Below are positions 1-6,806 of a stretch of 24,684 nucleotides of DNA, piece by piece (position 1 is the first letter of the stretch; every line of letters begins with the position of its first letter). The notes beneath the pieces were generated by a model. It worked only from the letters and a program-made list of their open reading frames with translations. It did not search any database and was not told the origin of the DNA. This DNA is from JBAXBF01 sp034429745. GTDB taxonomy: Bacteria; Chloroflexota; Anaerolineae; Anaerolineales; DRKV01. A program made the translations under genes and the position numbers. Location: positions 1-24,684 of the forward strand of contig DAOUFY010000021.1 in the NCBI GenBank assembly GCA_034429745.1, given 5' to 3'.

Positions 1-507
1 CAGTGGCGCATTTTCAATCGCGTGTATATGATCCTTTATCCTCAGCAGCAGGAAGAAGTAGTAAAAGCCATCATCGGGCCGGATTGGGATGTTAATGAAA
101 ACCGCAAGCACGCTTTAGCGCTTGCTCAAGCTGAGGCTGAAGCAAACCCCAAAGATGCTTTCGCTTGGTTTAATGTAGGTACGAATTTGGTATTTTTCGA
201 GCGCTATGGAGAAGCTGCCCGCGCTTATGATACAGCTCGGACGTTAGGATTGCCTCAGCGCATGCTACGCTATCAGTTTGGTCCATTCATTGCTTATTTT
301 CATGCTGGGCGAACGGAAGACTTGCTGGAATTGGCAGATTATGCTTTAAAACGCACACCAAATTCAGAGGAAGCATTGCTTTGGAAAGGCTGGGCATTAT
401 ATCGCAAAGGGAATTTGCGAGAAGCTAAGGCATATTTTCAGCAGGCTTTAGATAGCAACCCAAATTATCAGGATGCTCGCTACGCGTTGGATTTCATTTC
501 TCAGTAG
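1..507 (+). CDS. TPR-repeat C-terminal part of a larger protein (5' end outside window), possibly a C39-type peptidase
   Basis: The reading frame is open from base 1 (QWRIFNR...) through the GTG at 22 to the TAG at 505-507, so the gene almost certainly begins upstream and only its last 168 or so codons are here. The visible part holds tetratricopeptide-like helices: an AFAWFNVGTNLVFFERYGEAA unit near the start and a classic EEALLWKGWALYRKGNLREA unit followed by YFQQALDSNPNY near the end. TPRs mediate protein contacts. The WRIFNR...YP...GPDWD lead-in resembles, from memory, the region after the peptidase domain in Anaerolineae C39-family proteins. No catalytic residue is in view, so the peptidase label is tentative. 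It converges on the nitroreductase 37 bases downstream. Confidence 0.7.
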   Translation, partial: QWRIFNRVYMILYPQQQEEVVKAIIGPDWDVNENRKHALALAQAEAEANPKDAFAWFNVGTNLVFFERYGEAARAYDTARTLGLPQRMLRYQFGPFIAYFHAGRTEDLLELADYALKRTPNSEEALLWKGWALYRKGNLREAKAYFQQALDSNPNYQDARYALDFISQ

Positions 508-544
508 TTGCCCTTTTATTAGCTAAAGATACAGCTACTTCGGC

Positions 545-1084
545 TTAGCGGCGCAGCCCCCATTTTTCCCAGTAGATCTTTTTTTCATCCCATTTATCTT
601 TAGGCTGATCTTCGCCGGTTGGCACGCCAATGGGTATGACGTTAAGAGGGATGACCTCAGCTGGAATACTAAGCACCTTGCGTACATGTTCCATACGTGC
701 ATTTCGCGGATAGGCTGCTGTCCAAACTGCTCCCAACCCAAGCGATTCAGCGGCAAGCAATATGTTCTGCGTTGCTGCTGAGCAATCAAGTATTGCATAT
801 TCCGGGCTTTGATGAACTGCCAGCTCCGGTACAGCACAAACAATAATGGCAGCGCCGGCTTTGTCGAGCATTTTGGCATACGGAAGCCCTACAGCTAATT
901 CATCTAGTGTGCTGCGATTGGTTACAACAACAAAGCTCCATGGCTGCATATTGACTGCTGAGGGAGCAGCCATTCCAGCGCGGAGGATCAATTCGAGATC
1001 TTCTTGCGCAACAGGTGCTCCTGTGAAATTGCGGACGCTTTTCCTTTGCAGGATAATATTGATGGTTTCTGGGTATTGCTTCAT
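545..1084 (-). CDS. Nitroreductase family protein
   Basis: A 179-residue protein of the FMN-dependent nitroreductase fold, whose members use NAD(P)H to reduce nitro compounds, quinones or other electrophiles. The N-terminal LQRKSVRNFTGAPV segment is the usual FMN-phosphate-contacting RxSxRxF motif. GMAAPSAVNMQPW matches the next conserved block (APSxxNxQPW), and the C-terminal half has the LAAESLGLGAVWTAAYP motif followed by VIPIGVP. Length fits the short single-domain class. The ATG at 1084 has no Shine-Dalgarno sequence, but a perfect TATAAT lies 7 nt upstream, suggesting a leaderless transcript. The gene diverges from the polyprenyl synthase. The physiological substrate cannot be told from sequence. 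Confidence 0.92.
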   Translation of the reverse strand: MKQYPETINIILQRKSVRNFTGAPVAQEDLELILRAGMAAPSAVNMQPWSFVVVTNRSTLDELAVGLPYAKMLDKAGAAIIVCAVPELAVHQSPEYAILDCSAATQNILLAAESLGLGAVWTAAYPRNARMEHVRKVLSIPAEVIPLNVIPIGVPTGEDQPKDKWDEKKIYWEKWGLRR

Positions 1085-1091
1085 TTGGGCT

Positions 1092-1097
1092 ATTATA
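1092..1097 (-). promoter_or_regulatory. -10 box of the nitroreductase gene
   Basis: A consensus TATAAT on the minus strand ends 7 nt before the nitroreductase ATG at 1084. Transcription would start at or next to the start codon, and no ribosome binding site is present. No convincing -35 element is visible at 16-18 nt spacing. The position such a -35 would take is occupied by the -10 box of the divergent gene. Confidence 0.55.
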
Positions 1098-1113
1098 CCT
1101 TAACTTTATGCGT

Positions 1114-1119
1114 TATAAT
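1114..1119 (+). promoter_or_regulatory. -10 box of the polyprenyl diphosphate synthase gene
   Basis: A consensus TATAAT on the plus strand ends 7 nt before the GTG at 1127. It mirrors the divergent nitroreductase box, with the two boxes centred 22 bp apart. This supports GTG 1127 as the start of the synthase, with a leaderless or near-leaderless message. No clear -35 was found. Confidence 0.55.
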
Positions 1120-1126
1120 TGATTGC

Positions 1127-2146
1127 GTGAATCATTTGTTGACGGATTATATCCTTAAATATCAGCCGGCTGTGGAAAAAGAACTTCAGCAGGTTGTAGC
1201 TCTAGCTCATCTGCCACAGGATGGGCTCTTTTACGATATGCTGGCATATCACTTGGGATGGACTGGTGAAGGTGCTGGACAAAAAGCTGCTGGAAAGCGT
1301 GTTAGATCGCTGATGGTGCTGCTTGCAGCTGAAGCAGCTGGTGGAAATTGGCAAGCGGCTTTGCCGGCAGCAGCCGCAGTAGAGCTGATCCATAATTTCT
1401 CGCTTATTCATGATGATATTGAAGACAAAAGTGAAACACGGCGCAACCGACCAACGTTATGGAAAAAATGGGGGGTTCCCCAAGCCATTAACAGTGGTGA
1501 TGCGATGTTTACCTTAGCTCACTGCGCTTCGCTGCGCCTTGTTGAGACAATTCCCCTTGAGCAAGCTTTTAAAGCCTTTGCGCTTATCCAAACAACGTGT
1601 TTAAAACTGACGCAAGGTCAATACCTTGACATGAAATTTGAGCATGAAGAACAAGTAACCCTTGATGCTTATTTACAGATGGTTGAAGGCAAAACGGCGG
1701 CATTGTTTTCAGCTTGTATGGAATTGGGGGCGCTTTGTGCTCAAGCGATGCCTGAACAACTGCAGGCGTTTTCAGAATTTGGTAGGAATTTAGGCTTGGC
1801 GTTTCAAATGGTTGATGATTGGCTGGGTATTTGGGGTGATGAGCAAATCACCGGTAAGCCAAATGCCAGCGACATTCTCGAAGGTAAAAAAACTTTGCCG
1901 ATTCTGTATGGCATTATGAAAGATGGAGCTTTTGCTCAGCGTTGGAGGCAAGGACCAATCCATCCTGAGGAAGTGAAGCATGCTGCTGAACTGCTTAGGG
2001 AAGAGGGGGCACATGAATTCACCCAAACGTATGCTGATCGCTATACCCAAGATGCATTAACGTCGCTTGCTGCTGTTCAACCGCGTGGAACAGCCGGCGA
2101 GGCTCTTGTTGAGCTGGCGAATTGGCTGCTGCGTCGAGAGACATAG
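1127..2146 (+). CDS. Trans-polyprenyl diphosphate synthase (FPP/GGPP synthase type)
   Basis: A 339-residue all-alpha prenyltransferase that would condense isopentenyl diphosphate with an allylic diphosphate to build chains for quinones, carotenoids or lipids. The first aspartate-rich motif is HDDIED (residues about 95-100) within LIHNFSLIHDDIEDKSETRR. The second is DDWLGIWGD (about 230-238). AAGKRVRSL is the conserved substrate-binding GKRxR region. The frame is open further upstream, to 1004, but that would run through the nitroreductase and its promoter. GTG 1127 follows a TATAAT by 7 nt and gives a normal N-terminus. Chain length cannot be assigned with confidence. It converges on the UPF0316 gene with only 7 bases between stop codons. 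Confidence 0.92.
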   Translation: MNHLLTDYILKYQPAVEKELQQVVALAHLPQDGLFYDMLAYHLGWTGEGAGQKAAGKRVRSLMVLLAAEAAGGNWQAALPAAAAVELIHNFSLIHDDIEDKSETRRNRPTLWKKWGVPQAINSGDAMFTLAHCASLRLVETIPLEQAFKAFALIQTTCLKLTQGQYLDMKFEHEEQVTLDAYLQMVEGKTAALFSACMELGALCAQAMPEQLQAFSEFGRNLGLAFQMVDDWLGIWGDEQITGKPNASDILEGKKTLPILYGIMKDGAFAQRWRQGPIHPEEVKHAAELLREEGAHEFTQTYADRYTQDALTSLAAVQPRGTAGEALVELANWLLRRET

Positions 2147-2153
2147 GAGCTGT

Positions 2154-2687
2154 TCATGACTTCCAATATCCTCCGCTAATGATTCGGGTTTTTTCAGCAG
2201 TAATGAACGCTTGTGGGTCTATTTCATTAACCTGGAGTACAATTTTTTTCATTTGAGCTTGTGGAATGCTGCAATGCAATAAGGTTACTGTACCGGCTTT
2301 GCCTCGGCCGGGTTCTTCAGTAACTGCATAGCCGGCTGTACGCAGGTTGTGGGCAATCCTTTCACCATAGCCGCGGCTGACAATGTGCAGTTCAGTGAAA
2401 CCTAATGATAATTTTTCTTCCAGCCATATCCCAATAGTGCTCCCCGTAGCTAAGCCAGCACAAAAAGAAAACACATTAAGGAGATTATTCAGATCGTTGT
2501 AGATCCAAGAAAAAATCAATAAAAAAAGAAGCACCTGAAAAAAGCCAAAGCTCCAAGCCGCAAGTTTATTGCCGCGCACAACGGCAATGACTCGCAGGGT
2601 ATCTAAGCTCATATTCAGCAACCGCAGGATGAAGATAAGTACAGCCCATAAAAAGGTTGAAATGGTGAACCACTGCCAAGGCATCAT
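2154..2687 (-). CDS. UPF0316 / DUF5698-DUF2179 membrane protein
   Basis: A 177-residue protein with an N-terminal membrane part and a C-terminal soluble domain. Hydrophobic stretches lie near residues 8-27, 45-62 and 70-88, with a DLNNLLNVFSFCAGLATG block between and within the last two. The C-terminal half has ELHIVSRGYGERIAHNLRTAGYAVT and ends in RIISGGYWKS, closely like the UPF0316 family (for example the B. subtilis YebE type), whose function is not established. DUF2179-like domains are suspected small-ligand or regulatory modules. It lies 31 bases after the glgP stop on the same strand and may be cotranscribed. Two consecutive ATGs (2687, 2684) are possible starts. The Shine-Dalgarno-like AGAGG sits within a small hairpin at 2692-2709. 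Confidence 0.85.
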   Translation of the reverse strand: MMPWQWFTISTFLWAVLIFILRLLNMSLDTLRVIAVVRGNKLAAWSFGFFQVLLFLLIFSWIYNDLNNLLNVFSFCAGLATGSTIGIWLEEKLSLGFTELHIVSRGYGERIAHNLRTAGYAVTEEPGRGKAGTVTLLHCSIPQAQMKKIVLQVNEIDPQAFITAEKTRIISGGYWKS

Positions 2688-2691
2688 ATAA

Positions 2692-2709
2692 GACGTCCTC
2701 TGGGACGTC
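2692..2709. repeat. Inverted repeat with two GACGTC palindromes
   Basis: GACGTCC (2692-2698), a TCTG loop and GGACGTC (2703-2709) form a perfect 7-bp stem. Each arm is itself a GACGTC palindrome, 12 bp apart. It lies between the glgP stop and the UPF0316 start. On the minus-strand RNA the AGAGG that could serve as ribosome binding site overlaps the loop and 3' arm. There is no U-run, so a terminator is unlikely. It could be an operator or a translation-modulating hairpin. Confidence 0.5.
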
Positions 2710-2718
2710 GGAATTGGG

Positions 2719-4887
2719 TTAGCTTGTCAAGCCGGGCAAGTACATCCGTTCGACATATTCTTTAAGCATGCGGCGCGTACAAAACTGTGGAGCAAGGGTG
2801 CGAATGGATTCTTTAATCATGGCAATCCAATCGCCGGGCAGGTTATCGGAAGAACGCCGCTTGTAATAAAGAGGAATAATTTCATTTTCTAGGGTGTTAT
2901 ACAAATCTTGCACATCCGCTTCGTCTTGGATAGCCGGATCACCGACTGGATCGGCATCCTCACCGATTGCCCAGCCATTGCGGCCATTGTAACCCTCTCT
3001 CCACCATCCATCGAGGACAGAGAAGTTAATCACACCATTGATCGCTGCCTTTTGACCGGAAGTACCCGACGCCTCGTTTGGCCGGCGCGGGGTGTTTAAC
3101 CAAACGTCAACCCCGGAAACAAGATAACGAGCTAGGTTAATATCGTACTCTTCGAGAAAAACCAAGCGTCCTCCATTTTCTGCCTTCTTCACCGCTCGAT
3201 AAACTTCTTGGATAATGAGTTTGCCGGGTTCATCATCCGGATGGGACTTGCCGGCAAAGATAATCTGCAGTGGACGGTTGGGGCGATTCAACATGCTGAA
3301 TAGGCGATCTATGTCGCGCAGGATAAGATTGGCGCGTTTATAGGGCGCAAAGCGGCGGGCAAAGCCTATGGTAAGCGCGTTGGGCGATAACAGCAAGCCG
3401 GAGGCAATGGCTTGAACGGGATGAATGCCGGCTTTCATCCATTGGATGCGTGCATTCTCCCTTACATAAGAGACAAGTTTACGCTTTAGTTCCATGCGTA
3501 CTTCCCATAGCTCGGCATCGGGGATGTTATCCACGCGTTCCCAAATCTCAGGATCATCAACATGTTCCAACCAGTGCGGTCCAAGGTAATAATCGAAAAG
3601 AACGCGCAAACGGCGTGAGACCCATGTTGCTGTATGGACACCATTAGTAATATAGGTGATTGGAACTTCTTCTTCACTGCGATCATTCCAAAGGAAATGC
3701 CACATGCGGCGGGTAACTCTTCCATGCAACTCAGAGACTGCGTTAACATGCTCAGACAGACGGATGGCAAGTACTGGCATACTGAAAGTCTCCCCAAAGG
3801 AGCGCACGCATTTACCTAGCTCCATAAATTGTTCGTGGGTGATACCCATTTCTTTGATGAAATGTGAGAAGCAGCGTTCTATTAATAAGGGAGAGAATTC
3901 GTCGTTCCCGGCGGGGATAGGTGTATGGGTGGTAAATATATTTGTCGTTCGAATAGTTTTTATAGCTTGATCGAAAGCCATACCTGCGCTTAAATATTCG
4001 CGCAGGCGTTCAAGACCTAAAAAGGCAGAATGCCCCTCATTCATGTGCCAAATGGTTGGCTGAATGCCGAGTGCGCGCAATGCACGCATTCCGCCGATGC
4101 CTAAGATGATCTCTTGCGAGATGCGCAGTTCCGGATTGCTGCTGTAAAGATTGGCTGTGAGAGTTCGATCGGCGACAGCATTTGTTTCGACGTTTGAATC
4201 AAGCAAGTATAGCGGTACTCGACCCACATTAACCTGCCATATTTGCAAATCAATGTTGCGATTGGGAAGTTCTACATTTACGGTAATGCGCTTACCTTCA
4301 GAATCTTCAACTGGGATGAGAGGCGCATCTTGTACTTTTAGTTCAAATTCGCGTTTTTCCTGCCAGCCATCTTCAGTGATGCGCTGGGAAAAATACCCAC
4401 GCGTGTATAGAATGCCAACCCCGACTAAAGGCAAGCCAAGATCGCTAGCTTCTTTAAGATGATCACCGGAAAGAACACCTAAGCCACCTGAATAAATGGG
4501 CATTATTTCAGACAAGCCAAATTCCATCGAAAAATAAGCAATGCAGCGGTCTTTTAAATTGGGATACGTCTGTTCAAACCAGGTGTTTGAGTTGGATAAA
4601 TAATGGTCGAATTCGCTGAAGACACGATCATAGTGTTCGAGATAATAGCGATCTTGAACAACGGCGTTTAAAGAAGCGCGCTCAACTTGTTTTAAAAAAC
4701 GAATTGGATTGTGATATACTTGTTCCCACAGATCTTTATCAATTCGAATATAAAGGCGGTATGCATCGGGATTCCAAGCCCACCATAAATTGTAAGCCAG
4801 CTCTCGCAATCGCTGCAAGCGGCGCGGCAAATCAAAATGATTAGGTATTTGCCGCTGGATAGAAGATGACTTTGCGGTTGATTGCAT
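2719..4887 (-). CDS. glgP: Alpha-glucan (glycogen/maltodextrin) phosphorylase
   Basis: A 722-residue GT35 phosphorylase that would release glucose 1-phosphate from alpha-1,4-glucans in the cytosol. It belongs to the shorter bacterial/archaeal class with an N-terminal DUF3417 region (residues about 17-130, LRELAYNLWWAWNP) rather than the long E. coli/animal type. AYFSMEFGLSE, WHMNEGHSAF and THTPIPAGNDEF are typical. The phosphate/sugar-binding GFARRFAPYKRA lies near 508-519, and the pyridoxal phosphate lysine is K613 in EASGTSGQKAAING. ATG 4887 is preceded by AGGAGAAGGGAAC, a good Shine-Dalgarno. A promoter is visible upstream (TTGTTC, 17 bp, TATAAT). It is divergent from a methyltransferase. 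Confidence 0.95.
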   Translation of the reverse strand: MQSTAKSSSIQRQIPNHFDLPRRLQRLRELAYNLWWAWNPDAYRLYIRIDKDLWEQVYHNPIRFLKQVERASLNAVVQDRYYLEHYDRVFSEFDHYLSNSNTWFEQTYPNLKDRCIAYFSMEFGLSEIMPIYSGGLGVLSGDHLKEASDLGLPLVGVGILYTRGYFSQRITEDGWQEKREFELKVQDAPLIPVEDSEGKRITVNVELPNRNIDLQIWQVNVGRVPLYLLDSNVETNAVADRTLTANLYSSNPELRISQEIILGIGGMRALRALGIQPTIWHMNEGHSAFLGLERLREYLSAGMAFDQAIKTIRTTNIFTTHTPIPAGNDEFSPLLIERCFSHFIKEMGITHEQFMELGKCVRSFGETFSMPVLAIRLSEHVNAVSELHGRVTRRMWHFLWNDRSEEEVPITYITNGVHTATWVSRRLRVLFDYYLGPHWLEHVDDPEIWERVDNIPDAELWEVRMELKRKLVSYVRENARIQWMKAGIHPVQAIASGLLLSPNALTIGFARRFAPYKRANLILRDIDRLFSMLNRPNRPLQIIFAGKSHPDDEPGKLIIQEVYRAVKKAENGGRLVFLEEYDINLARYLVSGVDVWLNTPRRPNEASGTSGQKAAINGVINFSVLDGWWREGYNGRNGWAIGEDADPVGDPAIQDEADVQDLYNTLENEIIPLYYKRRSSDNLPGDWIAMIKESIRTLAPQFCTRRMLKEYVERMYLPGLTS

Positions 4888-4968
4888 GTTCCCTTCTCCT
4901 TTTCTCTGTTAGTTCCTTCCCTATGTATTGCCTTATTCAACCCTAAAAGGTGAAAAATGACGAAAGCC

Positions 4969-4997
4969 ATTATACCACAACTCTTTTTTAGGAACAA
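4969..4997 (-). promoter_or_regulatory. Sigma-70-like promoter of glgP
   Basis: On the minus strand TTGTTC (4997-4992) is followed after exactly 17 bp by TATAAT (4974-4969). Transcription would start near 4962, leaving a leader of about 75 nt before the glgP ATG. It is the only promoter in the window where I see both elements at consensus spacing. It lies within the 112-base divergent gap, so it is close to the methyltransferase start on the other strand. Confidence 0.6.
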
Positions 4998-4999
4998 AG

Positions 5000-5941
5000 A
5001 TGAGCATTGAAAAAATATGGAAATTCTATCAAGAGTCAGGCTCGACTGAGCCGCCTATCCACTTGGCTGAGAATGGGGAAGATTACTGTTACTTGGCGAT
5101 ACTGTTCTATGCACAGGGTGATTACTGCCGAGCCGGCAAGGCTGCTCAAGAATCTGTTGTGCGTTCTCCTCATCGGGTGTTGTTCAAGGAAATAGCAAAA
5201 GCTATCAATAGGGTAAAGCAAGATGGCAAGCAGAACGTCTATAGCTGTAGTGCCGGTTTTGGGCGATTTATTCGCGGAGGTGGAAATGTGCCGCTTTATG
5301 AAGCTGTAAGCCGAGCTCTACATCAGTGTTATAGCCAATATAACTCCATACGGTTGCTGGATATAGGAACGGGAGATGGCAGAGCCCTGCTAACAGCGTG
5401 GCATTCAGCTATCCGAGAGCTTACGGTTGTTGAGCCTTCGACTCCTCTTTTAAAGGCGCTTGAGAGTGCTCTGATTGAAAAGAATGTTGCTTACCAAGCT
5501 TATTGCGGCAGGCTACAAGAGTTTGTTTTGGAGCATGATGGAAAATGGGATTTAGCCCAAGCGACCTTTAGTTTTCAATCAATTCCGCTGCAAGAAAGGA
5601 TTGAACTGTTTAGGTGGCTGAAAAATCATAGCGAGCGATTTTTGCTGGTTGAGTTTAATGTGGAGCCTGCTCCTTATGGTCTTGACCCTCAACGAGTATG
5701 GGCAAATCTTGAACGATTTGAACGCGGCATTGCAGAATATCCTAATGATGAGACAGTGATCCAAGGGTTTTTAATGCCAGTGCTGCTGGGGTTTTTTGAT
5801 CAAAGTTCAGCACGTACAAACTATGAGCAACCTGTTCAAATGTGGATGGAGCAGCTTGTGGCAGCCGGTTTCAAACAAATAAAAAGCTATAAACTTTACC
5901 CCTATTGGTGGGCAGATGCTTACTTAATTGATGCAGCCTGA
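5000..5941 (+). CDS. Class I SAM-dependent methyltransferase-like protein
   Basis: A 313-residue protein. Motif I of a Rossmann-type methyltransferase is clear at residues 119-127 (LLDIGTGDGR), followed by ELTVVEPS, whose acidic residue would bind the ribose of S-adenosylmethionine. The N-terminal 60 residues look like a TPR-like helical pair (YLAILFYAQGDYCRAGKAAQ), and FIRGGGNVPLYEAV (90-103) leads into the fold. The C-terminus is rich in aromatic residues (YKLYPYWWADAYL). The substrate is unknown. AGGA seven bases before ATG 5000 is an acceptable ribosome binding site. It lies 36 bases ahead of the flavodoxin-like gene, likely cotranscribed, and diverges from glgP. Confidence 0.75.
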   Translation: MSIEKIWKFYQESGSTEPPIHLAENGEDYCYLAILFYAQGDYCRAGKAAQESVVRSPHRVLFKEIAKAINRVKQDGKQNVYSCSAGFGRFIRGGGNVPLYEAVSRALHQCYSQYNSIRLLDIGTGDGRALLTAWHSAIRELTVVEPSTPLLKALESALIEKNVAYQAYCGRLQEFVLEHDGKWDLAQATFSFQSIPLQERIELFRWLKNHSERFLLVEFNVEPAPYGLDPQRVWANLERFERGIAEYPNDETVIQGFLMPVLLGFFDQSSARTNYEQPVQMWMEQLVAAGFKQIKSYKLYPYWWADAYLIDAA

Positions 5942-5977
5942 AAGAACTTCCATTTCTAACATTTCTTAGGAGAAAAA

Positions 5978-6469
5978 ATGAACAAACACATCTTGGTTAC
6001 TTATGCTACAAAGGCAGATTCTACTGCCGAAGTGGCAAAAACTATTGCCTTAAGGTTGGAACAACGTGGATTTTTAGTGGATTTAGAAAACATTGAACAA
6101 AAACCAACTTTAGAAAGTTATGACTTTATCGTAATAGGCAGCGCGATTCGGATGGGTAAGTGGTTGCCCCATGCAATTGATTTTATCAAGAATAATGCAG
6201 CTTATTTCAACAAAATTCCGCATGCACTCTTTACAGTCCATTTGTTGAATGTGGAAGAGGATGAGGTGAGTAGAACTAATCGGTTAGCTTACTTAGATTC
6301 TATCCGCCCGTGGGTTAAACCGCTAACAGAAGCTTTTTTTGCTGGATGTATGGATTTTTCGCGGCTTTCTATGGTGGATAGATTCGTGGCAAAAATGGTT
6401 AAAGCTGTGGAAGAAGATCGCCGCGATTGGGAGGCAATCCAACATTGGGCAGACACTTTATTGGTATAG
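5978..6469 (+). CDS. Flavodoxin-domain protein (HemG-like Flavodoxin_5 family)
   Basis: A 163-residue flavodoxin fold. The N-terminal LVTYATKADSTAEVAKTI is the FMN-phosphate loop, and YDFIVIGSAIRMGKWLPHAIDFI is the second conserved strand-loop typical of the family that includes menaquinone-dependent protoporphyrinogen oxidase HemG. Such proteins bind FMN and transfer electrons. Assignment to haem synthesis would be over-reading, because other menaquinone-linked or stress flavodoxins share this pattern and no haem gene is nearby. A strong AGGAG lies before ATG 5978. The gene ends the small plus-strand operon and converges on the cysteine-rich peptide gene, with a hairpin between. Confidence 0.82.
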   Translation: MNKHILVTYATKADSTAEVAKTIALRLEQRGFLVDLENIEQKPTLESYDFIVIGSAIRMGKWLPHAIDFIKNNAAYFNKIPHALFTVHLLNVEEDEVSRTNRLAYLDSIRPWVKPLTEAFFAGCMDFSRLSMVDRFVAKMVKAVEEDRRDWEAIQHWADTLLV

Positions 6470-6525
6470 CTTGATGGAGCGAACAAGTAGGCAGAGCTGA
6501 GCAGGATTCCATTCTGATTCAAACG

Positions 6526-6562
6526 AGCTCGCGACTCATTTACTGATGAATAGTCGCGAGCT
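6526..6562. terminator. Bidirectional hairpin terminator
   Basis: AGCTCGCGACT (6526-6536) pairs perfectly with AGTCGCGAGCT (6552-6562), giving an 11-bp GC-rich stem and a 15-nt loop. It sits between two convergent genes, the flavodoxin-like gene ending at 6469 and the cysteine-rich peptide ending at 6573. The tails are only moderately U-rich (TTTATT on plus, CGTTTG on minus), so termination may be partial, but position and strength favour a shared terminator. Confidence 0.7.
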
Positions 6563-6572
6563 TTATTGCATC

Positions 6573-6719
6573 TTACAAGCAGCCGCAGTCTTTTATACAG
6601 CGCTCATATTGGCGCACACAGCGCATATTGGAAATATCACAATCCGAATACCAGTGATCGCATTTATTCTTGCAGACTTTATCACATTTACCAGCTTTTA
6701 CCTTGGTTTTTACCTTCAT
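6573..6719 (-). CDS. Small cysteine-rich peptide, 48 aa, eight cysteines
   Basis: A short frame from ATG 6719 to TAA 6573. It has the best Shine-Dalgarno in the window: AGGAGG at 6731-6726 with a 6-nt spacer. The product starts MKVKTKVKAGK and carries cysteines at 12, 16, 20, 27, 34, 41, 45 and 47, giving spacings of 3, 3, 6, 6, 6, 3 and 1. The rest is charged and polar (many Lys, Asp, Arg) with no signal peptide or membrane segment. Eight cysteines in 36 residues suggest metal binding, an iron-sulfur-like cluster, or a disulfide-stapled helical hairpin (the C16-x3-C20 and C41-x3-C45 pair recalls twin CX3C proteins). I do not recognise a family. It lies 87 nt after the NRPS gene on the same strand and just before a strong hairpin. 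Confidence 0.75.
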   Translation of the reverse strand: MKVKTKVKAGKCDKVCKNKCDHWYSDCDISNMRCVRQYERCIKDCGCL

Positions 6720-6725
6720 ACGTAG

Positions 6726-6731
6726 CCTCCT
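6726..6731 (-). promoter_or_regulatory. Perfect ribosome binding site of the cysteine-rich peptide gene
   Basis: AGGAGG on the minus strand, 6 nt (CTACGT) before ATG 6719. This full match to the anti-Shine-Dalgarno at ideal spacing is the main evidence that this tiny frame is translated, and strongly so. An extended -10-like TGGTAAAAT lies a little further upstream, so expression independent of the NRPS is possible but not shown. Confidence 0.75.
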
Positions 6732-6771
6732 GGATTTTTCTCAATTTTACCAAAGGCCGCTTCATTTTCAT

Positions 6772-6787
6772 ACCGTATCTCTACGGT
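6772..6787. repeat. Small hairpin with GNRA-type loop between NRPS and peptide genes
   Basis: Read on the minus-strand RNA, ACCGTA, loop GAGA and TACGGT make a perfect 6-bp stem with a GNRA tetraloop, about 20 nt after the NRPS stop and 52 nt before the peptide ATG. No U-run follows, so it is not a typical terminator. It could mark an RNA processing or stability site that uncouples peptide from NRPS expression. Confidence 0.4.
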
Positions 6788-6806
6788 GATTTATTGTAAA
6801 TATGCT

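Noticed and set aside
535..879. Minus-strand frame of 114 codons overlapping the nitroreductase
   Set aside because: Same strand, other frame, inside a gene with clear family motifs, and no family resemblance of its own.
1004..1126. N-terminal extension of the polyprenyl synthase by 41 codons
   Set aside because: It would overlap the nitroreductase and its promoter and has no family similarity. GTG 1127 with the upstream TATAAT is a better start.
3450..3970. Several plus-strand frames opposite glgP
   Set aside because: Antisense shadows of a strongly conserved enzyme, with no ribosome binding sites or recognisable motifs.
5978..6469. Calling the flavodoxin-like gene hemG
   Set aside because: The fold is shared by several menaquinone-linked and electron-transfer flavoproteins, and no haem gene is nearby, so the symbol is not supported.
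6566..6799. Plus-strand frame of 77 codons between the flavodoxin and NRPS genes
   Set aside because: It lies antisense to the cysteine-rich peptide gene, has no ribosome binding site and overlaps the terminator's downstream flank. Its composition is non-protein-like. The minus-strand frame explains the region better.
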